From NCBI RefSeq assembly GCF_905475395.1, contig NC_058339.1, forward strand, positions 35,411,172-35,475,171: 64,000 bases of DNA, given 5' to 3'. Below, piece by piece: positions 34,566 to 45,780 of this stretch. Under the pieces are notes generated by a model. That model ran no database searches. It was not told the origin of the DNA and saw only the letters and a program-made list of their open reading frames with translations. The stretch's first letter is position 1; the number at the start of each line of letters is the position of its first letter. A program made the translations under genes and the position numbers. Source of the stretch: Chrysoperla carnea. Taxonomy: Eukaryota; Arthropoda; Insecta; Neuroptera; Chrysopidae.

Positions 34566-37140
34566 TTTTTTTTTGTATTTTTTAAATTTATTTTTATGTT
34601 TGTTTAAAAACTTCCACGCTCTTGCCTCTTTGTATCCTCCCGCCTGTAGAAAAAGACTCATCCAAATGAAGAAATGAAGGAAAAATGACCAAGTTTTGGC
34701 TTGAGAATTTTATGAAATTTGAGTATAGGGTAATTGTAACCCAAAAAATACAAAAATTGACAATTCTTCCTCTGTAGCACTAAACAAAATCTCTCAGGCT
34801 TACGCTTTTATCCAAAAATTGGAATAATAAAATTAATTAATTGTAGAAAGTTATACAAATTTTAATGAGTGCAAGTCTTTTACAACAGCCTGTAAAACGA
34901 TGGATTAGAAATCGGGATATAAAATAAAGAATAAACAAAATCCAATAAATAAAATTAATTGTATATATTATGCTCCTACACAGTACATACATTTTTGTCT
35001 CTAAAGTCTCATCATTCGATACAATTATTAAATAAAAAATAGTGTAAATTAGACATCCATATCATCAATAATAAAACAAAAATCAATTAAAAAATTTTGT
35101 TGGAAAATTTATTCTGTGATTTTTATTTTTAATCTTAATTTTCTTTTAATAATTTATAGAATTTTTTTTTTTTGTATACAAACGTAATTTCGAAGTTCAA
35201 ATAAATTTATATTTTTCAAAATTTATTTAAATAATTTTTTACCAAAAAAATTGTGTAATGAAAATTACTACAAATCAAAAAGTTTTATTTTTTATTAAAC
35301 TCAAAACAATCTACTCAGACCCAAACAAGATCATTCATTTTATTTATTAATTAATTAATTTAAGGCCATATTTGTGAGTCAAACATCATTGATAAGAGAG
35401 AATATATTTTTATTTATAAATAAATAAGTTTTGTTTAATTTTTTCCAACTTTTCCAAGTAGTTAATTGAATAAATATAGCGATGACATGTATATGATGGG
35501 GCCAAATCAACGTTAAAGTTTGTTTTATCACTTTAAGATTGCGTTTGCTGGTAACGCACAATTTTTTATTAAGAAATTTAGATTAGTATATTAAAGTTTA
35601 ATTTCGACGCAAATTGATTAAATATTTTGACTTTGTACATCTTGGCGCAAAAAAATTATTAATATGCAAACGAACCAAAATATTCCTTTCAGCGATTTTT
35701 TGTTGTTAATTGGGCCCATCAAGCCAATAATAAAACTTTCGTACTTTCCTTACGCTATAGCGTATCCTACAATGGACTCGATGGCTATGTTGAGTGATAT
35801 ATTTACCGATTGCATTATTACACGTAAAATGATTTTAATTGACTTCCGCTTTAGCCAAATTTAACAGCATTTTTGAAGATATTTGTAAGAATTTATCTTA
35901 ATAAGCCAAGATTTATCTTCTAATTAAAAATTAAACATCATATAAGCGGAGAGACAAGGAAATAAAATATGCTATACGCAGTCAGGAGTACCCACTAACG
36001 TGGTCTATTTTGCTAAATAGCAGAATCGGCGAGATCTTTAGTCATAATATTTTAAATATCAAAAAATTTCAACCCAGCACAATCGGCCTAAGTATGTTCA
36101 TTGTCAAAGTCAAACCATGAAAGTTCATTTCACATCATTTCAATTAAATACCAAAAACAGTGGATTTCTACATTCTTGTACACAAAATCTCATATCAATT
36201 ATGAACATAGAAAAACACACGATAAGTTTGAAAAAATCAAACAAATGGAAAATGTATTACTCGAAATTGTTGTAAACAATTTCCATACATGAAAAAACAA
36301 AATAAATACCGGCCATTTCCGTACAGAAAACAAAAAAACTCCAAATAAAAGAGTAATGGTGTTCTGTTTATTTATTTTTACTACATGAGATTAGTTTTTT
36401 TCCTTATTACCTAATTATATCGTAAAATATAAAAAAATAGTTATGTTGTGTCGTGGCACATATTCCTCTGATGTTTAAAAATCAGAGATATTGCCCTTAT
36501 GTGTAAATCATTTCAATTAAAAGAACATCTATTTTTTTTTTCTCAAAAACCTAATCTTTTTTACGCAATACTTTCGTTTTTTTGTATAAGAAAAATAATA
36601 TTTTTTATATATAAATATTACAATTAAGCAGGATTTTCTCATTTTTCGTCTATATAAGTTTGATGATATAAAGAGCATTTCGATAATTGGTATAAAAAAT
36701 TTTTTTATAGTTTTTTCTAGTCGCCCAAATTCGAGCATCGCTATAAGAATTATAGAGAGAAGAGAAATTAGAAATTCAACATCTTGTTTGCGAGTTTTCC
36801 GAAATCAAACCCAGCATGATGAATAGCACAGATCTGTGATGATACGGCTTTGTTAACCAATTCTTTGTCAAACATTTCTGTGCTTATCAGCATGCTAAGT
36901 TATTTATATTCAAAACACATCTTTTAATTTAATAATATGTGCATCTAAGAGAAGCCCGAAGCCCTTATCTAACACATTGTTGTAATACAAGCTTAATATG
37001 TGTGAGACAAAGACACTGAGTCACAAGCTAGGTGAACATGATGAAGTAGAAGCTGTTTTACCCTTGTTAATATCATAGACTTATATTAAATACAGACTGT
37101 AGAGCTTTTAGGACAAAATACCTCCTGTACAGAGCTTGCA
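34566..37140. other. Intergenic AT-rich stretch
   Basis: No gene, RNA or bounded element recognised. Open frames at 35.7, 36.1 and 36.5 kb have no motif. Confidence 0.5.
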
Positions 37141-37146
37141 TTGAAA

Positions 37147-37276
37147 CCATAGGCCGTAGGTAGTTTATCAACTTAACTATACCTTATTATGAAATGTTGC
37201 TAATGACGAATTGACAATCAGACTTTAATTTCGTAAAATTTAATAATAATTGTTGATAATATACCTACGGTCTACG
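37147..37276. repeat. Short inverted-repeat element
   Basis: GGCCGTAGGTAGTTTATCAAC on the left pairs with GTTGATAATATACCTACGG and TCTACG on the right, giving roughly 24-bp arms around an 80-bp centre. It could be a small MITE or a chance foldback; no target duplication is clear. Confidence 0.4.
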
Positions 37277-37452
37277 AAGTATAATCTATTTTCTTGAAAT
37301 TGTTATATCTGTTGTGTACTGTATGTATCAGCGGTCTAAATTTTTTTAATTGTGGCTCCCTTTATCACAGATATCCTATTCATCATTGTTTTTAGTATGT
37401 ATACTACGTTGTACTTCTAATGCCTCCACAGTCTGCAAATTAAAACTCTGAA

Positions 37453-37713
37453 CAGTGTTGCCAGATTTCCCGTTAAAACGGTACCGTTTTTATTTACTTA
37501 GGCGGTACATTTACATTAATGAAGAATCATGCTAAGCCACTACCTTTCGCACCTCGACGGGTATTTTGAATTCAATTTTTGTAATTTTATTTTTTATTTT
37601 GCGAATTACGAATTTATACATTTGGTAAAAATGCGAATTTAAGTAAAAATATAGAGTCTACCGAATTTTTTCGGTATCTACCGCCTTTAGTTCGAAATAG
37701 CCTGGCAACACTG
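37453..37713. mobile_element. hAT-like MITE
   Basis: Perfect 12-bp inverted termini CAGTGTTGCCAG / CTGGCAACACTG bound 261 bp of non-coding DNA. CAGTGTTGCCA-type ends are common in insect hAT MITEs. The flanks do not show an 8-bp duplication, so the insertion is old or one flank has changed. Internally ACCGAATTTTTTCGGT forms a further palindrome. Confidence 0.65.
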
Positions 37714-40700
37714 TGTGTGTTTATTATCATATAATTCTACAACAATTAATAAAATTTTTATTTAAATTCTGCGGTAAATAAAACTGAATAGATTAACTGA
37801 AAAATTAATGAAAAAAAAAGCCTGAATTATTTGTTTACAAAAATTTTTTATTTGAAATTATAAAATTACCTAACCTTAAAATGCAATTTTTCTACGATTG
37901 TTTTAAAAAAATATATGTTACAGAAAAATAATATTTTAAAATCATAAATTTTTAAACAAATATGATGCTCGAATTGTGGATTGAAGAAAAATCAAAATAA
38001 ATACAACTTTTTTTTTATAATATTAAATATTGTAATTTTTTTTTAAATTTATTTTAGAAGATTTGAACCTCTCCAATTTAAGTAACTCTAATAATAATAA
38101 TATAATATTATTTGTTGCTTTTATTTTTTTAATTCTTTTGTAAAAGTGTATACGAACTACTGTAATTATTTTATTTTTTTTATTAAAGGCAATCGGTTAT
38201 TTGTTGTCTATGTTGGTTTTTTTCACTGTAATTGTATTAAACATTTGAACTAGAAAACAACACACACTCACAAAAATGTTGTGTTATTATTTAAAAATTT
38301 ATTTATTTTTTTATTATTATTAATATCGAGAGTCAATTAAAAATTGTTGGAATGTAATAATTATTTTCAAAAAGCTACATAAGTGTTGTTTGGACCCAAC
38401 TTCATTTTAAGTAATTTTTTCTTTTAAATATTGGTTTGCGTCTTATATTTCATCGATTTTTGACTTTCTAACTCAAAAAATTATCCGTTATAATATAATA
38501 AGTATATTGTAGGAATACCTTTAGACAACAATTCTAGCTTAGCCAGTTTATAGTTTCCCAACGTTTATTTCGAGAAGGATTTAAAAAGATCTGGAATTTT
38601 ATCAACATAAAACTTTGTTGACGTAAAACATCCTCGTCTTACTGAAAAGTATGTAAAATTCATAACGGCGTTCGGTTATGGACGTAAAATTGTCAATCTA
38701 TTCTGTTTTTTTTTTTTTTTTAATTCAAAACCAACGCCATGTATGTATTCTAGGATGTTAAAATTAAATTTTATGAACACTACACTTTTTTGGAAAGTAA
38801 AAATCGTTTTCTCGAAATAAATTTGAGTTAAAATTATCAATCTATGCTAAAATTTTTATTAGGAGTTCCAACAATTTGATTCGAATAAGTAAGCCACGCT
38901 TTAAAAATACATTGTATTGCATAATTATGTTTCCTAATTTAGAATGTGATAAAATTAAAAATGGGCAAATAAAATATTTGTCTGAAAAAGACACAAAATT
39001 AAATTTTTTGTGTGTGTTAAGCGTGTAAGATCCCAATTTCATCAAAATAAGAAACAGAATCAATCTTGCAAACAAGGCACTGTTGATTTCTGAAGTTTTT
39101 CATATTTTGTTGACTATAATCGATCCTAGATGTTAAATTGGAATTTTTATGAGTCACTTACTTCTTAAAACTCATAATTTTGCAATACCCTGTATTTTAT
39201 GAAATATATATTATTGCATGATTTTTCAAAGACATATATTATGATTTTATTTTAACTCCGAAAATTTAATGGGTCCAATTTTATACTTTTCAAAAAATAT
39301 TAAAGTTTTGTTGTTTTTTTTTTCGATTTACATGAATTATTAAGTAAAAATTATATAAAAAAAATTGAAATGGAAAGAAAAAAATAAAATAATAAATTAC
39401 CTACGAGGCTAGATTTAGTTGTACATATTTTTTTTAATCATAGATATTTTTTTCAATTTTTGAAAATTTTGTATTATTTTTATTTGAACGGAAAGATATT
39501 AAAATCTCTCCATTTAAATAAAATTTCGACTAAATTATAATTGAAAAGAAAAAAAAGAAAAATTATAATTGCATATATTATTTTTATGTCAAAAATTCGC
39601 TAGTGCCCAAAAAGTGTAGCAAATAATACAATTACAAAAAACAATTTATTCATGAAAGGTAGCTTTGTTCGATATTTCTGTACACAATTGTTTTATTTTT
39701 TTTAATATTAGAGGGAATTTTTTAAGAAGAAAACCAATTTCATATAAAATTTTAACTAGGTTTAAATTCGAGAAAAAAAATTTTTTACACACGTTTTTAC
39801 ATCACTAATTATCCACAAATCATTTCTAAAAATCACTCTTTTTTAAGTAGAGATCGTCATAAGTTATCATAAAAATATATTGTAAAATAATCATCAGAAA
39901 TCTTTGCCTGAAAACGCTTGCACACTGTGCAAATTTATATCGAAAAAAAACTTCCAAAGAGACACTATTAAAAGTATATCTCTTCAAAAATGGTGTCAGT
40001 CATAACGTTTCAGTTTATGAATAGCGCTATGTACCATTGATTACTGACTTTTGATTTCCAATTGAATAGCCGATCCGATTTCCAAAAAACCGACCTCCGT
40101 GAAGTCGTTAGTCTCGACTATTTAACTAATTGATGACTCGGATGTTAAACATTATCCAGGTATGAATAACGATTACCCAAAATCCAAATATTTAAACACT
40201 AATGGCCACGTTTCTACGTATTTTTCAGTTCATTTTATAAATCTCCGTTACCACAAAATTTTTCAGATGTTTAAATTTGTGTGTAAAAAAAAACAAGAAA
40301 AATCGAAACATGAAATTGATTTTTGTATCATGGTAGAGGATCGTCGATTATTTAAACTCTGAATGATAATATCAGCGACCTTCCATAAATAAACAAAAAC
40401 AATTACTTAAATATCGAATAAGTGAATTATTATTTAAATTTTGTTTTGTTTTTTTCTTAAATGTTAATGGATTTGTTTTTTTTTTCTGTTTTTCTTTATA
40501 TTAGTAATTAATAATAATTAATAATTAACGTGTCACATCATCTATCCATCATCTGACGACTACTAAATAATAATAATAATAATATTAATAATAATAATTA
40601 ATTAATAATAAAATGATAATCGGATGATAAATAGATAAGAAACTGAATAATGTGGGTGGAGGATGGGGTGGGGGTAGAAGGACAAAGGGGGGTAACATAC

Positions 40701-40719
40701 ATGTGTATATTTAATGAGG
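37714..40719. other. Intergenic AT-rich stretch, 3' of the minus-strand gene
   Basis: There are long A/T homopolymer runs and an AAT-type simple repeat at 40,565-40,610. No gene or RNA recognised. The poly(A) signal of the minus-strand gene must lie here but cannot be singled out. Confidence 0.5.
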
Positions 40720-43700
40720 TCACTTGTCACCAATATCTTCTATTTTATTTTTTTTGTTCACTGGTTCATCATCCACTTCTTGTGTACTATTATTTGATTC
40801 TTCATTTGTATTTAGCGAGGATTCATCCAGCATGTCAGCAGCAGGCCTTTTATTATTAATACTATTAATATTGTTATGTGGTACAGATGTGGAATCATTC
40901 GTTGATTCTGATACAACGGAATCATTTGTTTCTTCATTAGCAATTATTGACGGTGATGGTTTATCTAATGAATCTTCTGTAAACGATGTTGCGTCGTCCA
41001 ATTGATCTAATGTCGGCATTTTTCCATTTAATGGTGGACCTTGATTACTTTCGTCAGATGTTTCAGCACCCACTGAATCACCATTCTGATGTAATGTATT
41101 GTTACTACCATTTTCGGATATTGATTGTAATAATTCTGGTTTATATTCGGATACTATGTAATGGGTCCATAATGCCAATTCTACTGTATGCGGTGACCAT
41201 TCTTTTGTGTTTAAGCTATCATTTAATCGGTCTACGGTTGATTGTATATGACTCACAAATTTTAAATATTCTTTTGTTGTGTAATCAATACCCTCAATTT
41301 CTGGTATTGCCATTAAACATTCATCAGCCATAAATGGCGCGCTTTCTGGTGATGCGGCTGCTAATAGCGCAGATGCCATTGTTGTACCAACACCTTTTAA
41401 GTTTGATAATGCTGTTATTGCTTGTTCTAAATTTGGTAATTTTTTAAAAGCTCGCTTTGTTTCCTGCATTACAGCACGTGGTGTATTTACTTTTACCAAA
41501 TATGAGAGTTGCGGATAAAATTTCCCTCGCTGAAACGAAAAAATTGCATTAGTCATAAATAATACGTAAAAACTTCATAGGTAAACAAATGGAAAAGATT
41601 ACAACAATTCATTTCAAAAAATTATCCGCCTTTAATTTCCGCTAATCACGTGCGTTTTGCTTACACTTGTTAGTTTTTCCATGACATAAAAAATACATTG
41701 TGAAATCTACCCATGATTTAATTTCGCTTGGTTTTACTACTTTCAAAATAAGTTTTTTTTTTTAATCTACAATATGCCCAAGTGAGAAACACTGCAGCCC
41801 CTTGGCAAATTCAAAAAAAACTCCCTGATATTTTATTTATTTATTATACTTTACAGTGCAATTAAGCATTACAAAACTATCCTTTTTTCTTTACGCACAA
41901 CCATACGGTGTACAAACTTATGGCTGCTTTTCAACTCAAGTAGTGACCCTTTCTGTGACGCGGATTCAAGACCGCGAGACTTGCAAGCAAAGCGAATCAT
42001 TGAAGTATTTTTAGACGTAAAATATATCAGTTGTGATACTAACTCTTTATGTTAGTTAGCATCTAATTCTTATTTAAATGGAAATATTCCTGATACTTAC
42101 TTAGATAAAATTTAATTTCATCGACTTTTAAGTAAAAATAGTAGTTAGTCAGGATTGTTTAATCGTCAGAGTAGCATCTCGAGTCAACAGGGTAAATCAA
42201 AATATTGAAATATCAAAGATCTGCAGGGGGATATTTTTCTCTTCAAATAAAATTTGGAATATCTTCAAATAAATAAATAAGTTGAATAAATGGCACAGTA
42301 TAAAAATTAAAAGATTTCAAACTCGTTAAACTAAGATATTAAATGAAAAATTCTTGCGGCTTCGTTTGGTTTTTGAAATTTCCAAGTATGAAAGAGAAAA
42401 TTTGATAATAAATTAAATTCAAAACATATTTCATCAAATGTTATTTTAGTCAATGAAAATTTAAAAAAATCTTAACAAGAACTAAAAACCAAACGACTAG
42501 AAAAGGTGTCAAAAATTTGAAGACGTAATTGTGGATCAACATTATAATAATCACTGCGCCATGAATAATAAATGAACATGAAATATATAAAATTCCTAAC
42601 AAATTTCTTGAATACACTTTTAATATTTGAATCTGATATGTTTTTTTAACCTTTCATCAATTTCCATGATTTACCCTCCATTTTAAAGATTATCGTAGCT
42701 ATCGACGAAAACTAGACTCACGGTATAAAAATGTACCGCACAAATTTGATTTTAAGAAATAATTTTGTTCGATAAATAAAAAAATTTGCCTAGTGATAGT
42801 TCGTATCACTTATATATTATTTTTCTAGTCTGATTTTAGCCTCGGGTACCGCACAATAGAATTCCGAGTGCGTTTACACATCGAAGTAATACTTTTTCGA
42901 TTAAACGATTTCATATTTCAAAATATTGTAAATACGTTTAGCAATTATTAATTAAATATATTGTTTGATTGAAAAAATTAACAGATTAGGAAAATTGATT
43001 CAAGATGGGTTCAACTAACTCGATTTATTTCATATCACACGCGATTACACTAGACTCAGGGGCGGATTTACGAATTTGCCGCCCATAGGCAGGCATCAAA
43101 TTGCCGCCTTTTTTTATAAACAAAAATCTGTTTTATTTATGTGGAAATTGAAAAATATTTAATATAATAAATGAAATAACTTTTTAATCATAAGTAAGGT
43201 TTACAAAACAAACAAAAAAACAATTCATTTTTCAATTATTTCAATGTACATTTTTACGCCGGACTTTTTCAACAGCAAATGTATCTATGATTTTGTTCAG
43301 ATCAACTTGTAGCAAAGTTTCAACTTCAATACACATTATAGCCAAAGAATTTAGTCTGTTCTCTTTCATCGTGAAACGCAAATAAGTTTTTATACGTTTC
43401 AAGCATGAAAATGAACGTTCCGCAGGACAATTTGCTACTGCAGTGCAAGTAAACATTCTAACAGCGATATCGATCATCGGATACACCTGGTTAGGAAGGA
43501 AAATTCACATTTTTATTAAACAAAAAAATTTTTAATAATTGAAACGAATTTTTTGCCGCCCCATTTTTTTTTTTTTGCCGCCGTAGGCACATGCCTACTT
43601 TGCCTACGCATAAATCGGCCCTGGCTAGACTTAATAAGAATTACCCTTTAAGCGTGTATCAATTTAATCAGATTTTAAATTAGCACGACCGAAACCAAAA

Positions 43701-45596
43701 ACAGTTCAACTGTTGTTCATTAATTATATATTTAAAGAAAATCATGATATTTACCGTTTGTTTCCATTTCATAGTTTGACATAATTCTTCATGAATCAAG
43801 TGGGCATCCTTTCCTCGACTTTTAATTTTCTTTGGCAGTTCATTTTGATACCTAAATTTAAAAAAATATATATATTAGTAAATCAAAAACAAAACTATGA
43901 AGTGAAATACAATGCTTGAAGCCTTATAGAAAAACCCAGACATTTTAATTTGGTTGATCATATTTATGAAATTGGTGTAGCTTTAAAAGTGCTCTCTGTT
44001 GGTTTTAAATTCCAATGTTAAATTTAGATCATTTCTAAGAAATGTGTTGAAATATGATATTTACATTATAAGCCAAATAAATTAAATTTCATATATTTTA
44101 AGATCTCTTGAGGAATTTTTTAAAATTATTTATGCTAAGCAAGGAATTTGAAATTAGTATCAGCACTATGGATATAGGAATATTTTAAACGGGATCGAGT
44201 ATAGCCGAGTGGGGTGAGTTTCACTCAGGGGGGAATATTATATTTGTAATTAATTTCTAAATTTTACTTTAAATAGAAAGATTTTTTGCTCGGACCAATC
44301 TACAAAACACGCAGATTCGCAGCCCATTTCTCGCAATTTAGAGTGCGAACAGCCGCAGCAAATCAAAAGCAGGCATATTACTTGAGGCAATGTAAAACCA
44401 TGGTTATATGAATATTAAAATTTTAAACACACATTATATTATCGTTCTATTTGAATTTTTCCGCAAATGAGAGCCGCAGCCAATCAAAAGTAGGCAATTT
44501 GCTACCCCCCTGAGTAATACACCCCCCTCGTCTAAAGTAGGACTTTATACTCCATCCCTATACTATAATTACTAGATCCGTAATCAGCACCTAAATTAGA
44601 TAATTCGGAAATAAAATTATGAAGGGCTAATGTTTTCTTGATATATTTTTTTTTTTTTTATAAAACAATTAACCAATAAATATTATCAATAAATTTTCCA
44701 CGTGTTATTATTAAAAATTATTATTAACGCCCCTCTCTTTTTTAAGAGTTATTTCAGTCAATATGTCATGCATCAGTAGTTCATTAATTTTATAATTCGT
44801 TGGATAATTTATTATTTAGAAAGTAGTAGGGATATATCTGATGAATATTTGACAGACACGATTTTTCTCTACATATTCATTTGAAATAAATGTGTGAAAA
44901 AAATATAATATTTAGAAAAGCTTCAAACAAAATAGTGAATTTAATTTTATATTTTATTTAACTTAAAATATTCAAGTCACCATCTTGAAATGTTGCGTTT
45001 ACAAAACAGCTTATTATAATTTAACGAAACATCACAAAGAAAGTCTTAAACATACAAATGAAAAATAAAATTTTTTAATGCACTTATATTCCATTGAACC
45101 AAATACGTTTGCAAACATCGAATCAATGTCGAAATGACGAATTGATTTTAACTGTTCGTATATATAATATATACGAGGCTGCCATGTCTATTATCAATTG
45201 AGTTGCCTCCATTACAAATATGACCAAATAAAAAAAAACATTTTGACTATTTCTGAAGGTAAATGTTGTAAGTTGACATTGATTCCCACGTGACGGTAAA
45301 CACTGATTATAATGAGCTAGCGGCCCAGTGGCAAGATGCAATGCACTAGTGAGGGAGGGTGGTCATTCGGCGCTTGCTATCCGCACGACAAAGTACTAGT
45401 TCAATGACATACAAGCACTTGTAAAAATTAATCACTTCACCACCTACCAGTTATCTAATTTAATTAATTCTTCAGGTTTCTTCGTTTTTCTTTCAGCTTT
45501 TAACTTTAACGCTTGTGGATATAATTTTAACACTTGTTCGAATTGTTGTGGTGTACCATTTACAAAAAATGTAGCCGTGTCTTTAGCGGAAGCCAT
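40720..45596 (-). CDS. Conserved HhH-motif protein, 3 exons
   Basis: Exons, in transcript order, are 45596-45448, 43851-43755 and 41529-40720. Phases 2 and 0 join across GTAGGT and GTAAAT donors and TTAG/TTTCAG acceptors, giving 351 aa. The start MASAKDTATFFVNGTPQQFE is the first ATG after a GC-richer leader. Residues 83-160 hold the conserved core: RGKFYPQLSYLVKVNTPRAV, then ITALSNLKGVGTTMASALL (126-130 LKGVG, a helix-hairpin-helix-like turn as in DNA glycosylases), then PFMADECLMAIP. From about residue 230 the chain is low-complexity Asn/Ser/Thr/Glu, with KRPAADM and VNKKNK clusters that could act as a nuclear signal. From memory, similar uncharacterised proteins occur in animals, plants and fungi. 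Nucleic-acid binding is an inference; no catalytic glycosylase residues can be assigned. Both introns carry transposon debris. Confidence 0.85.
43057..43623 (-). mobile_element. Deleted hAT transposon in intron 2 of the minus-strand gene
   Basis: Ends are CAGGGGCGGATTTACG on the left and, reversed, CAGGGCCGATTTATGCG on the right. They are flanked by ACTAGACT (43049-43056) and GCTAGACT (43624-43631), an 8-bp duplication with one mismatch, as expected for hAT. Subterminal GCCGCC and TAGGCA-type motifs are repeated near both ends. The 567-bp body keeps only the last transposase exon. Confidence 0.8.
43241..43487 (-). pseudogene. hAT transposase C-terminal dimerisation region
   Basis: The minus strand reads ...VANCPAERSFSCLKRIKTYL, then RFTMKENRLNSLAIMCIE. 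This is the hAT C-terminal (hATC) dimerisation signature A-x-x-ERSFSxLKxIKTYLRSTM-x-x-RLxxLAxLxIE. It is preceded on that strand by TTCCTTCCTAACCAG, a good 3' splice site, so it is the terminal exon of a once-spliced transposase (ZMYM1-like type). Catalytic exons are missing. It is a relic, not a host exon. Confidence 0.8.
44190..44560. mobile_element. Putative MITE in intron 1 of the minus-strand gene
   Basis: The left end GGGATCGAGTATAG...GAGTGGGGTGAGTTTCACTCAGG pairs, with a gap, against the reversed right end AGGGATGGAGTATA...GAGGGGGGTGTATTACTCAGG. An internal direct repeat, AGCCGCAG-C/A-AATCAAAAG followed by AGGCA, occurs twice about 130 bp apart. No target duplication could be fixed and the arms are gapped. 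Confidence 0.5.
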
Positions 45597-45599
45597 TGT

Positions 45600-45780
45600 G
45601 CAAACGTTTACTGGCTTTACTGTATCTGTATGTTTGCTGTTATAATATTATGTTTTGTGAGAGCGCAGTGCGCGCTGACTGTGTGTAGAGCGTGGAGTAT
45701 GTACTGATTGAAGTATGCGCATCTGCCGTCTATCGAATGAGCGGCGCTGCGGTCACCAATATACGTCCCCTTCTATATAC
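45600..45780 (-). promoter_or_regulatory. GC-richer promoter region of the minus-strand gene
   Basis: Just upstream of the ATG, the base composition shifts sharply toward G+C and CpG (GCAGTGCGCGCTGAC, GAGCGGCGCTGCGGTCACC). This is unlike anything else in the surrounding AT-rich kilobases, and it marks a likely TATA-less core promoter and 5' UTR. No splice site or uORF is needed to reach the ATG. Confidence 0.45.

Noticed and set aside
40724-41333. Plus-strand open frames at 40,724-41,005 and 40,986-41,333
   Set aside because: Antisense shadows of exon 3 of the HhH-motif gene, whose minus frame has matching splice phases and a conserved core.
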